Of a DNA stretch of 64,000 bases, positions 17,541-27,616 are shown piece after piece (position 1 is the stretch's first letter; each line of letters begins with the position of its first letter). Source of the stretch: Siccirubricoccus deserti (GTDB lineage: Bacteria > Pseudomonadota > Alphaproteobacteria > Acetobacterales > Acetobacteraceae); assembly GCF_014283215.1 (NCBI RefSeq), contig NZ_JACOMF010000029.1, forward strand, positions 1 through 64,000, written 5' to 3'. A model generated the notes under the pieces. The model had not been told where the DNA came from, ran no database searches, and worked only from the letters and a program-made list of their open reading frames with translations. The translations under genes and the position numbers were made by a program.

Positions 17541-18268
17541 GCCCGGATACCACGGATGACCAGCTGCTTGGCGGCCGGGTGCGGCTGCGCCAGCCGCGGC
17601 GCGGACTTCGTGCCGGGCTGGATGCGGTGCTGCTGGCGGCCGGCGTCGCGGCGCGGCCGGGACAGCTGGTGCTGGAGGCGGGATGCGGCAGTGGCGCTGC
17701 CTTCCTTTGCCTTGCTGCCCGGGTGCCGGGGTTGCGCATCCTGGCGGTGGAGCAGGATGCCGGGCTGGCGGCGCTGGCACGGGCGAATGCCGCGGCGAAC
17801 GGGCTGTCGGCGCAGGTCGAGGTGATCGAGGGCGATGTCCGTGACCTGGCGTTGGCGCGCGGCTTGCCGCAATGTGATCACGCTTTCGCCAACCCGCCCT
17901 ATTGGCCTGGCGGCACCGCGCCGCCCGAGGCGCTGCGCCGCGCCGCGACCCATGAGGCGGCGCGGCTGGAGGATTGGGCGCGCTTCCTGGCCGCGCCGCT
18001 GACCGGACGAGGCAGCCTGTCGTTGATCCTGCCGGCGGCGCGGCTGGAGGCAGGGATGGCCGCCCTTGCCGCGGCTGGCTGTGGCAGCGCACGGCTGCTG
18101 CCCTTCTGGCCACGCGAAGGGGTGCTGGCCAAGCGCATCCTGCTGCAGGGGCGGCGTGGCGGCCGCGGCCCGGCGCGGGTGGAGCCTGGGCTGGTGCTGC
18201 ATGGCACAGGCGGCTTCACCGCGGCCGCCACCGCCGTGCTGCGGGACGCGGCTGGGCTGGCCGGCTAG
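17537..18268 (+). CDS. tRNA1(Val) adenine-N6 methyltransferase-like protein
   Basis: This 243-residue SAM-dependent methyltransferase has motif I EAGCGSGAA (residues 47-55) and the NPPY catalytic motif (119-122, followed by Trp) of adenine-N6 enzymes. The best family match is the TrmN6/YfiC group, which modifies A37 of tRNA1(Val). It starts at GTG 17537, overlapping the DUF2007 stop as GTGA. Its TAG stop lies inside an inverted repeat shared with the convergent gene. The methyltransferase assignment is secure; the exact tRNA substrate is inferred from family. Confidence 0.85.
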   Translation: MSPDTTDDQLLGGRVRLRQPRRGLRAGLDAVLLAAGVAARPGQLVLEAGCGSGAAFLCLAARVPGLRILAVEQDAGLAALARANAAANGLSAQVEVIEGDVRDLALARGLPQCDHAFANPPYWPGGTAPPEALRRAATHEAARLEDWARFLAAPLTGRGSLSLILPAARLEAGMAALAAAGCGSARLLPFWPREGVLAKRILLQGRRGGRGPARVEPGLVLHGTGGFTAAATAVLRDAAGLAG

Positions 18269-18303
18269 AGCGGATCGCTGGAAGCCTGAAGGACGTGCTC
18301 TAG
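18265..18303. repeat. Inverted repeat holding the stop codons of two convergent genes
   Basis: CTAGAGC at 18265-18271 and GCTCTAG at 18297-18303 form a perfect 7-bp inverted repeat around a 25-base spacer. The TAG of the methyltransferase is in the left arm and the TAG of the minus-strand gene in the right arm. Palindromic elements bounded by CTAGAGC and GCTCTAG recur in alphaproteobacterial intergenic DNA; here it may act as a bidirectional terminator. Confidence 0.5.
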
Positions 18304-18587
18304 CGGTCGGGCGTATCCGGGTGGCGCAGGTGCCAGAGCCGCTCATGCGCCGCAACCAGGCTTTCCATGTTGCGGCGGCGGTTCGTATCCGGAGACACTG
18401 GCCGCCGCGTCAGCATCATTTCGAGGATGCGCAGCAATTGCTCGGCAACCTCGAAATCCGCCTGATCGCAGGCATGATGGAAGGCGATCAAGATCTTGTC
18501 GGAGAGGCGACGACTATGCCTCGGAGTCGCACTGCCGCGCGAAGCGTCGCGGCCGCCTTCCTGATCGGATCCCTCATCCACCATCAT
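18300..18587 (-). CDS. Conserved hypothetical protein (95 aa)
   Basis: The 95-residue product has a polar, low-complexity N-terminus of about 25 residues and a conserved-looking helical core (KILIAFHHACDQADFEVAEQ and LLRILEMMLTRRP). ATG 18587 is chosen because GGAGA lies five bases upstream; an upstream ATG at 18626 would add 13 residues. No catalytic motif or membrane segment is present. The core resembles a helical-hairpin protein seen in Rhodospirillales genomes, but no function is known. It shares a terminator with the methyltransferase gene. Confidence 0.65.
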   Translation of the reverse strand: MMVDEGSDQEGGRDASRGSATPRHSRRLSDKILIAFHHACDQADFEVAEQLLRILEMMLTRRPVSPDTNRRRNMESLVAAHERLWHLRHPDTPDR

Positions 18588-18674
18588 TGGGTCTCCACAC
18601 GGTTGGACGGCCACCTCGGCGGACAACCGACTCTAGCTTAGCAAATATTGATCACTCTTGCATGCCTCGGCTGC

Positions 18675-19361
18675 TCAACTCCGCCGCGAGTTGCCGCCGA
18701 GTTGTGCCGCGACCGCCGCCGCCATCGCTTCGGGCGTGGTTTCCGGCCGGAACAGGCTGCGCACCCGCGAATCGGGGCCAACCAGGAAGACGAAGCTTGA
18801 GTGGTCCATCAGGTAGTCGGTCATGTCGGGCCGCTGCACCTTGGAGAAATACACCCGGTAGCGCCGTGCCGCCTCGGCCACCTGCTCCGGCGTGCCGGTC
18901 AGCCCCTGCAGGCGCGGGTGGAAGCGGCTGACGTAGTCCGCCAGATGCGCCGGCGTGTCGCGCTGGGGATCGACCGTGATGAACACCGGCACCACCTGCT
19001 CCCCCACCGGGCCGAGCTGGTCGATCGCGGTGGTCATGACGCCGAGTTCGGTCGGGCAGACATCCGGGCAGAAGCTGTAGCCGAAGTAGATCAGCATCCA
19101 ACGTCCGGCGTAGTCGCGTTCGGTCACCGTGCGGCCGGTCTGGTCCACCAGGGTGAAGGCGCCACCGAGTGCCATTCCCTGTGGCAGCGAGACGCCGCCC
19201 ATGGCGGCAACCGGCGCATTGCCGCCAAACAGCATGGCGATGCGGTTCGCGAAGGCCTCGGCCAGACCTTCCCCCGGGGCTCGCGTCGCCCAGGCAAATG
19301 CCCAGGCGCCAGCCAGCAGCAGGATCAGCAGCAGCGCGAACATCCGGATCAGACGAAACAT
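18675..19361 (-). CDS. SCO1/SenC copper chaperone
   Basis: Sco proteins deliver copper to the CuA site of cytochrome c oxidase or act as thiol reductants. The 228-residue protein has an N-terminal membrane anchor (residues 6-24), then the thioredoxin-like fold with the copper ligands Cys98 and Cys102 (FCPDVCPTE) and His187 (MDHSS). All three ligands are present. No cytochrome oxidase genes are adjacent in the window. Upstream at higher coordinates lies a metallo-hydrolase on the same strand, but a 182-base gap makes an operon unlikely. Confidence 0.93.
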   Translation of the reverse strand: MFRLIRMFALLLILLLAGAWAFAWATRAPGEGLAEAFANRIAMLFGGNAPVAAMGGVSLPQGMALGGAFTLVDQTGRTVTERDYAGRWMLIYFGYSFCPDVCPTELGVMTTAIDQLGPVGEQVVPVFITVDPQRDTPAHLADYVSRFHPRLQGLTGTPEQVAEAARRYRVYFSKVQRPDMTDYLMDHSSFVFLVGPDSRVRSLFRPETTPEAMAAAVAAQLGGNSRRS

Positions 19362-19543
19362 GCCAACTAGATAGCGATGCCGGGCCGCGACCGCCAGCCT
19401 TGTGGCTCCGGTGCTCCGCAAACCGTGGCATCGGCTTTGCCGCGCCACGGCAACCCCTGCGGAAAGAATACCGCATGGCCATGCTGTGGATGCATCCGGC
19501 CATGACTTCTCCTGCTCCCACGACTGGGTCGTGGCGTCCCTGG

Positions 19544-20401
19544 CTACCAGCAGGTCATGAGCCGGAACCCGTTGCCATCCGTCACCACGCGGCCGGCGGT
19601 GGGGCCGGCGAAATGGGTGCCTATCACCAGCACTCGCTGGCCGGCCAGGCCGCCGAACACCCGCCGCCGGGTCGCCTCCGCCGCCGGCGGGTCGACGTCG
19701 GCGGTGGAGTTCCACTGCGGCCGCGCGAGCTGGCAGGGATGGTGGGCGATGTCGCCGGTGATGAAGGCTTCCTCGCCCTCGGAGGCGATGTGGACGCTGA
19801 CATGGCCGGGCGTATGGCCGAAGCTCGGCACCAGCCGCACCTCCTCGCAGAGCTGGTGGTCGGCCTCGACGAAATCGGCCAGCCCGGCCTCGACGATAGG
19901 CCAGACGGAGTCCGCGAAGACCGTGCGCTGCACCTCGTTCGCCTCCTGCCGCGACCAGTGTTCGAACTCCTGCCGGCCGAACAGGTAGCTGGCGCGCGGA
20001 AAGGTTGGCCGCCAGGCGCCATCCACCAGCATGGTGTTCCAGCCGACATGATCGGTGTGCAGATGGGTACAGAGCACGGTGTCGATGCTCTCCGCCGGAT
20101 AGCCCGCCGCGGCGAGGTCGCTGAGGAAGCTGCCCTGCCGGGCATTCCAATGCGGGATCTTCCGCCCCTGCTTGTCATTGCCGAGGCAGGTGTCGACCAT
20201 GATGCGCCGCTCCGGCGTCTCGATGATCAGCGCATGGATGCTGAGGCGGAGCCGGCCATTCTCATCGGCGAAATCGGGGATCAGCCAGGGGATGTCGCGC
20301 ACCGCCTCCGGCGTCGCCTGCGGCAGCAGGAACCGGCTGCCGCCGGCCATCTCCAGCTCCACCACCTTGGTCACGCTGACCTTGCCGATCTTCCAGCGCA
20401 T
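19544..20401 (-). CDS. MBL-fold metallo-hydrolase
   Basis: This 285-residue metallo-beta-lactamase-fold hydrolase has the zinc motif HLHTDH (His113, His115, Asp117, His118), a later GHTPGHVSVH motif, a GDIAHHP motif with the bridging Asp, and a terminal His in IGTHFAGP. The set is complete for a dinuclear enzyme. No signal peptide is present. ATG 20401 has AGGAG five bases upstream. It is divergent from a Bug receptor across 101 bases, which hints at shared control and a catabolic role. The substrate is unknown; a lactone or thioester is possible. Confidence 0.87.
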   Translation of the reverse strand: MRWKIGKVSVTKVVELEMAGGSRFLLPQATPEAVRDIPWLIPDFADENGRLRLSIHALIIETPERRIMVDTCLGNDKQGRKIPHWNARQGSFLSDLAAAGYPAESIDTVLCTHLHTDHVGWNTMLVDGAWRPTFPRASYLFGRQEFEHWSRQEANEVQRTVFADSVWPIVEAGLADFVEADHQLCEEVRLVPSFGHTPGHVSVHIASEGEEAFITGDIAHHPCQLARPQWNSTADVDPPAAEATRRRVFGGLAGQRVLVIGTHFAGPTAGRVVTDGNGFRLMTCW

Positions 20402-20502
20402 GTGTCTCCTCCCTGATTTCGGCATGGTTCGGGGTCGCCCCGTTGCGACGAGGCTGGCATGATCCGGCAAAACCACGCTTTGAAAAGCCGGAGGAGACCC
20501 GC

Positions 20503-21471
20503 ATGTCCAAGTTTACCCGACGGTCGGCGCTTGGCGCCGCCCTTTTTGCCCCTGCCGTGGCTCGGGCCCAGGCCTGGCCGACGCGGCCGATCAGCTGGAT
20601 CGTGCCCTTCACCCCGGGCGGCATTACCGACACCTCCTCCCGCCTCGTCGCCCAGCCGCTCGGCGCGCTGCTTGGCCAGCAGGTGGTGGTGGAAAACCGG
20701 CCCGGTGCAGGTGGTGGCATCGGCACCGAGGCGGCGGCGCGTGCGGCGCCGGATGGCTACACCATGCTGTACGGAACTCAGGGCACCATGGCGACAAATC
20801 CAGTGCTCTATCGCAATATCCGTTACGAGGCGATGCGCGACTTCGTGCCGGTGCACGGGCTGACGTTGACGCCGCTGCTGCTGGTCGCCAATCCGGACCG
20901 GCCGTTCAAGGATGTCGCCTCGCTGATCGCCTATGCGAAGGCGCGGCCGGGCGAGGTGACCTACTCCTCCTCCGGCATCGGCACGGGGGTGCATATGTCG
21001 GCCGAGCTGTTCCAGCTCGCGGCCGGGGTGCAATTCACCCATGTGCCCTATCAGGGCAGCGCGCCAGGGCTGAATGATCTGGTCGCCGGGCGGACCGACA
21101 TCATGTTTGACTATCTGGTGGCGACCCGCGCCTTCCTCGAAGCCGGACGGCTGCGGCCGCTGGCGACCACCGGCGGGACACGGTTGGCGGCCTTGCCCGA
21201 GGTGCCGACCATGGCCGAGGCCGGGCTGTCCGGCGCCCAGAATTCGAGCTGGTCGGCGATCATGCTGCAGGCGGCGACACCGGCGCCGATCGTCAACAAG
21301 ATGGCGGAGGCGCTGTCGAAGGTGCTGGCCGAGCCGCGCGTCGCGCAGACGCTGATGGGCACCGGCAGCATGCCGCTGATGCGCATGGGCGAGCCGTTGC
21401 GGACGTTCGTCGCCGAAGAGGTGGTCCGCTGGCGCGCGGTGGTCGAGCGTTCCGGCGCCCGCGTGGGCTGA
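20503..21471 (+). CDS. Bug-family tripartite tricarboxylate transporter receptor, copy 2
   Basis: The 322-residue receptor begins with a twin-arginine-like signal (FTRRSALGAALFAPA, cleavage near ARAQA). It continues with the Bug signature WPTRPISWIVPFTPGG, VENRPGAGGG and APDGYTML. AGGAGA lies six bases before ATG 20503. No permease genes accompany it. It is divergent from an MBL hydrolase and is followed by a double hairpin and the convergent fatty-acid oxidation gene. The likely job is periplasmic capture of a carboxylate or related solute. Confidence 0.92.
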   Translation: MSKFTRRSALGAALFAPAVARAQAWPTRPISWIVPFTPGGITDTSSRLVAQPLGALLGQQVVVENRPGAGGGIGTEAAARAAPDGYTMLYGTQGTMATNPVLYRNIRYEAMRDFVPVHGLTLTPLLLVANPDRPFKDVASLIAYAKARPGEVTYSSSGIGTGVHMSAELFQLAAGVQFTHVPYQGSAPGLNDLVAGRTDIMFDYLVATRAFLEAGRLRPLATTGGTRLAALPEVPTMAEAGLSGAQNSSWSAIMLQAATPAPIVNKMAEALSKVLAEPRVAQTLMGTGSMPLMRMGEPLRTFVAEEVVRWRAVVERSGARVG

Positions 21472-21483
21472 GCCGGAGCATGG

Positions 21484-21540
21484 CCGGGGAGGCGGGTCGC
21501 CTCCCCGGACGATTTGGGCGGGGGCATGACGCCCCCGCCC
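21484..21540. terminator. Tandem hairpin element between convergent genes
   Basis: An 11-bp perfect stem (CCGGGGAGGCG, loop GGT, 21484-21508) is followed after seven bases by a 10-bp perfect stem (GGGCGGGGGC, loop ATGAC, 21516-21540). It lies seven bases before the stop of the convergent 3-hydroxyacyl-CoA dehydrogenase gene. The same double-hairpin layout with different sequence occurs at 57848-57903. Confidence 0.6.
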
Positions 21541-21546
21541 GCAAGC

Positions 21547-23646
<2,100 letters not shown>

Positions 23647-23705
23647 CATTTCCTCCACGTGAGTGGCGATGAGCATCATCCGGCCGGCGCTTCGGGGCAA
23701 GCCGG

Positions 23706-25157
23706 TCAGGCAGGGCGTTCCTGCGGCGGCACGGTGCCCGGCTTCGGGTCGATCGGCACGGCGCGGTCGAAGCCGGTGATCGCCTCGAACATCGCCGCCG
23801 CGGTCAGCGCCGTCGCCTCCTGCCGCGGTGCCGCGGCGATCTGCAACCCGATGGGCCGGCCATATTGGTCGAGCCCGCAGGGCACCGCGACGGCCGGGCA
23901 GCCGGCCAGGGTGATGGCGGCGTTCAGCATGGAGGCCGCCATGTAGTTCTCCAGCTTCACCCCGGCGACGCTTTCCGGGTGGCGCAGCATCACGTCGAAG
24001 GCCGGCGTCGCGGCGCCTGGCGTCACCAGCAGGTCGAATCTCGAGAAATGTGCAGCGACGCGGCGGTACCAGGCGGCGCGCTCCCGTTCCGCCCAGGCAA
24101 GGCGGGACGGGGTGGCGGCCAGGCCGCGTTCGGTGTTCCAGATGATGTCGGGCTTCAGCAGGGCGCGGTGGGTCTGGAGTTGCAGTTCACGATCCACCAC
24201 AAAATGCTGGCTGCGCAGCACGAGGAAGGCCTCCTGCAACGCCTCCAATGCCGGCGCCGCATCCTCCACGATGCATCCGGCCTCGGCGAAGCGCCTTACC
24301 GCGGCTTCGCAGATGGCGCGGGTCTCGCGATCCACCGGCAGGGCGCCGTGGAAATCGGCGGTGAAGCCGATGCGCATTGGGCGTGGCGCCAGGGATTGCG
24401 CATAGGGGCGGGCAGGGGGCTCATAGGTCAGCGGATCGAGCACGTCCCAGCCCGCCATGGTGTCGAGGAAAAGCGCGACATCGGCGGTGTTGCGCGCCAT
24501 CGGCCCATGCACCGAAAGCGGCGAGAACAGGTTGGTGGCGGTGCCGCGCGTCACCCGCCCCGGCGAAGGCCGCAGCCCGATCACGCCGCAGTAGGTGCCG
24601 GGCCGGCGCAGGCTGCCGGCATGGTCGGTGCCATGCGCCAGCCAGGCCTCGCCGGTGGCAACGCTGACCGCGCCGCCGCCGGTGCTGCCGCCGCAGGTCA
24701 GCGCGGTATTCCAGGGATTGCGGGTGCGGCCGAAGACCTCGTTGAAGGTGGAACCGCCGGCGCCGAATTCCGGCGTGTTCGACTTGCCGATGACGATGCC
24801 GCCAAGCGCTTCGATGCGTGTCACCAGCGGGTGCGAGCGTTCCGGCACATGGTCGCGGAAGATCGGCGAGCCATAGGTGGTGCGCACCCCGGCGACATCG
24901 GTCAGGTCCTTGATGGTCAGCGGCAGGCCGGCGAGCCAGCCAGGATGGTCGGATTGCGCCGCGCCCTCCCCCGCCATGATGCGGCGGGCGTGGGCGCGGG
25001 CGCGGTCGAGGCAGAGGGTTGGCAGCGCATTCACCGCCGGCTCCACCGCGGCGATGCGGCGCTCGGCGGCGTCGATGAGATCGAGCGGCGAGATCTCGCG
25101 GCGCTTCAGCCGGGCGACGGCCTCGGTTGCGGTGAGGCGGATCAGGTCATCGGGCAT
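23706..25157 (-). CDS. Amidase (amidase signature family)
   Basis: This 483-residue amidase-signature enzyme hydrolyses an amide. The Ser-cisSer-Lys triad region is readable: Lys83 (TIKD), the GGST motif at 156-159, and nucleophile Ser182 in GTDHAGSLRRPG. The usual GGSSGG is GGSTGG here, so a Thr occupies one of the paired serine positions. The length is family-typical. ATG 25157 has GGAGGA eight bases upstream. It lies 59 bases downstream of the divergent regulatory region shared with an alpha/beta-hydrolase gene. The natural substrate is unknown. Confidence 0.9.
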   Translation of the reverse strand: MPDDLIRLTATEAVARLKRREISPLDLIDAAERRIAAVEPAVNALPTLCLDRARAHARRIMAGEGAAQSDHPGWLAGLPLTIKDLTDVAGVRTTYGSPIFRDHVPERSHPLVTRIEALGGIVIGKSNTPEFGAGGSTFNEVFGRTRNPWNTALTCGGSTGGGAVSVATGEAWLAHGTDHAGSLRRPGTYCGVIGLRPSPGRVTRGTATNLFSPLSVHGPMARNTADVALFLDTMAGWDVLDPLTYEPPARPYAQSLAPRPMRIGFTADFHGALPVDRETRAICEAAVRRFAEAGCIVEDAAPALEALQEAFLVLRSQHFVVDRELQLQTHRALLKPDIIWNTERGLAATPSRLAWAERERAAWYRRVAAHFSRFDLLVTPGAATPAFDVMLRHPESVAGVKLENYMAASMLNAAITLAGCPAVAVPCGLDQYGRPIGLQIAAAPRQEATALTAAAMFEAITGFDRAVPIDPKPGTVPPQERPA

Positions 25158-25371
25158 GCGGTCTTCCTCCGGTGCCGCATTGCAGCGCCGGAACGCCCGC
25201 GCGGCAATGCCGCCCCCCGGCATGCCGCATGCAGCACGACGCCAGGGCGCAATGCACCTTTGCACCAGATGTGCTGCCGGCCCTGACCAGAGCCGGAAAG
25301 ACCTTTTCTTGTCAGGGACTTGCGCTGCCAGCGGGCGATGCTTCAGGACCTCGGCCGGCGGCGCCCGTTGG

Positions 25372-25400
25372 TTGACACCACCCGGGGTGGCTGCAAGCCT
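25372..25400 (+). promoter_or_regulatory. Candidate promoter with overlapping palindrome upstream of the alpha/beta-hydrolase gene
   Basis: A perfect TTGACA (25372-25377) is followed by CCACC-CGG-GGTGG, a near-palindrome that fills most of the 17-base spacer. The -10 candidate AAGCCT is poor. The palindrome could be an operator that blocks RNA polymerase. The start codon is 36 bases beyond. Confidence 0.3.
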
Positions 25401-25435
25401 GCCCGCGTCCAAGTCAGTCAATGGAGGGTGCGACG

Positions 25436-26203
25436 ATGGCAGAGCCGGTCGCGTGGTCACAGACCCAGGTTGATCTCGGTGGCTTGCCGGTTCGCCTGAA
25501 CCGTGCCGGCAAGGGGCCTCCCCTCCTCGTCCTGCACCACGATACCGGCACGCCGGAGCGGCTGGCGCTGTACGATGCGCTGGCTCATCGCTTCGACGTG
25601 ATGGTGCCGCAGCACCCCGGCTATGGTCATTCCGAGCGGCCGCAATGGATGCGCAGCGCGCGCGACCTGGCGGTGCTGTACCGCTGGCTGCTGACCGCGC
25701 TCGACCAGCCGCGCGCGACGCTGCTCGGCCTCGGCTTCGGCGGCTGGATCGCCGCGGAGATGGCGAGCATGGCGCCGGCCGATGCGGCGAAGCTGGTGCT
25801 GGTCGGGCCGATGGGGATCAAGCCGGCGGAGGGCTTCATCCTCGACCAGGCGCTGGTCAGCCACATCGACTATGCCCGCGCCGGCTTTCACGACCAGAAG
25901 GCGTTCGAGGCGATCTACGGTGCCGATCCCAGCACCGACCAACTGGTGGAATGGGACCTCTGCCGCGAGATGTGCTTCCGTATCGCCTGGAAGCCCTACA
26001 TGTACAGCCAGACGCTGCCGCATCTGCTGGGCGGCGTGCAATCGCCGACGACGATCGTCTGGGGCGCCGAGGACAAGGTGGTGCCGCCCTCCACCGCGCA
26101 GCAATGGCTGAAGGCGATGCCGAAGGCGAAGCTGGAGACGGTGGCCGGCTGCGGCCATTGCGTCGACATGGAAAAGCCGGCCGCCCTGGCCGCGTTCATC
26201 TGA
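25436..26203 (+). CDS. Alpha/beta-hydrolase-fold protein lacking the nucleophile serine
   Basis: The 255-residue protein has the alpha/beta-hydrolase fold: an oxyanion region at LHHDTGT, the nucleophile elbow, Asp213 (WGAEDKVV) and His241 (GCGHCVDMEKP). At the elbow the usual GxSxG reads G98-L-G100-F-G102, so the nucleophile Ser is Gly. The DNA (GGC at that codon) is unambiguous in this sequence. It may use another mechanism, bind without hydrolysis, or act as a partner. It precedes an LLM-type oxidoreductase by 15 bases, so the two probably work on the same compound. GGAGGG lies upstream of ATG 25436. Confidence 0.85.
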   Translation: MAEPVAWSQTQVDLGGLPVRLNRAGKGPPLLVLHHDTGTPERLALYDALAHRFDVMVPQHPGYGHSERPQWMRSARDLAVLYRWLLTALDQPRATLLGLGFGGWIAAEMASMAPADAAKLVLVGPMGIKPAEGFILDQALVSHIDYARAGFHDQKAFEAIYGADPSTDQLVEWDLCREMCFRIAWKPYMYSQTLPHLLGGVQSPTTIVWGAEDKVVPPSTAQQWLKAMPKAKLETVAGCGHCVDMEKPAALAAFI

Positions 26204-26218
26204 ACCGGGAGAAGCTCC

Positions 26219-27460
26219 ATGCACATCATGTACTTCACCGAACAGCCCATGGCGACCTATCCGGCCGACAAGGGGCTGGAGTTCGGCGCGACGGCGCTGA
26301 TGTTCTCGAACTCGCATTTCGACCCGGTCTCGGGCTCGCGCCTCTACAACGAGTACATCGAGCAGTACAAGCTGGCCGAGGCCGTCGGCTTCGACGGCAT
26401 CATGCTGAACGAGCACCACAACGCGCCCTTCTGCATGCAGGCCAAGGCGAATGTCTTCGCCTCGATCCTGGCCGCCATCACCGAGCGGGTGAAGATCGTC
26501 ATCCTCGGCAATCCGCTGCCGCTGGCGGAGAACCCGGTGCGCATCGCCGAGGAGCTGGCGATGATCGACATGATTTCAAAGGGCCGCCTCGTCTCCGGCT
26601 TCGTCCGTGGCGGCGGGCAGGAGCAGCTCGCCACCGGCGTGAACCCCGCCTACAACCGCGAGCGCTTCGAGGAGGCGCACGACCTCATCATCCGCACCTG
26701 GACCCAGGCCGGGCCCTTCCGCTTCGAGGGCGCGCATTACCAGCACCGGGTGGTGAACCCCTGGGCGGTGCCGCTGCAGAAGCCGCATCCGCGGGTCTGG
26801 ATCCCCGGCGTCATCAGCAAGGAGACGGTGGTCTGGGCGGCGCGCCAGGGCTACCCCTACATCGCGCTGAATACCACGGTGGAGCAGACCAACAAGATCT
26901 GGGAGCTCTACGACCAGACCGCCGAGGAAGCCGGTTTCAAGGGCGGCCCGGAGTACCACGGCTACCTGAAGCAGGTGCATGTGGCGGAGACCGAGGAGAA
27001 GGCGCTGGAGAACGCCCGGCAATTCACCTGGATGCAGGGTGAGTTCACCGGCCTGGCGCACCCCGTCTGGTCGACCCCGGCCGGCTATTCCAGCCCGGAG
27101 AACCGCCGCGGCTTCGTCGAATTCTCCACCGGCCGCGGCAGCAGCCCGCGCCGCCGGCCGAGCTTCGACGAGCAGATCCAGAACAACATGATCATCGCCG
27201 GCACGCCGAAGACGGTGACGGCCAAGCTGCGCCAGGTGATGGAACAGACTAGGCCGGGCATCATGTCGCTCTGGGCAAATGACGGCGCGGTCAGCCACGC
27301 CGACAGCATGACCTGCATCCGGCTGTTCGGGGAGGAAGTGCTGCCGGCGCTGCGCGAGACGGCAAAGGAGCTGGACCTGAAGAGCCCGTTCGAGGCGAAT
27401 ACCCCGGTCAGCATCCACTACGGCCCGAATGCGCCGAAGCAGGCGGTGGCGGCGGAATAG
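26219..27460 (+). CDS. LLM-class flavin-dependent oxidoreductase
   Basis: This 413-residue luciferase-like monooxygenase has the bacterial-luciferase TIM-barrel features: DGIMLNEHHN near residue 60, an EELAMIDMISKGRLVSGFVRG core, and the NRERFEEAHDLI helix. Such enzymes use reduced flavin to oxygenate or desulfonate substrates or open rings. GGGAGAAG precedes ATG 26219. Its upstream partner is the Ser-less alpha/beta-hydrolase. Flavin reductase is not adjacent. The pair looks catabolic, but the substrate is unknown. Confidence 0.9.
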   Translation: MHIMYFTEQPMATYPADKGLEFGATALMFSNSHFDPVSGSRLYNEYIEQYKLAEAVGFDGIMLNEHHNAPFCMQAKANVFASILAAITERVKIVILGNPLPLAENPVRIAEELAMIDMISKGRLVSGFVRGGGQEQLATGVNPAYNRERFEEAHDLIIRTWTQAGPFRFEGAHYQHRVVNPWAVPLQKPHPRVWIPGVISKETVVWAARQGYPYIALNTTVEQTNKIWELYDQTAEEAGFKGGPEYHGYLKQVHVAETEEKALENARQFTWMQGEFTGLAHPVWSTPAGYSSPENRRGFVEFSTGRGSSPRRRPSFDEQIQNNMIIAGTPKTVTAKLRQVMEQTRPGIMSLWANDGAVSHADSMTCIRLFGEEVLPALRETAKELDLKSPFEANTPVSIHYGPNAPKQAVAAE

Positions 27461-27477
27461 CGCCGGGCACTGCCCGA

Positions 27478-27563
27478 CCCGTCATGGCCGGGCTTGACCC
27501 GGCCACCCGGCACCTGGTTTGCGCTGGGGAGATGAGGCCCGGATCAAGTCCGGGGTTGACGGG
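27478..27563. repeat. Imperfect palindromic intergenic repeat element
   Basis: The left end CCCGTCATGGCCGGGCTTGA and the reverse complement of the right end, CCCGTCAACCCCGGACTTGA, match at most positions, so the 86-base stretch folds into one long hairpin. Small palindromes built on a CCGGGCTTGACCCGG core are widespread dispersed elements in alphaproteobacterial genomes. It sits between the convergent LLM and der genes and may also terminate transcription. Confidence 0.6.
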
Positions 27564-27616
27564 AAAGGCAGCCGAGCATCGCGGGATGGGAGGAGTAGGG
27601 CGGCGTCCTTGCCGAG

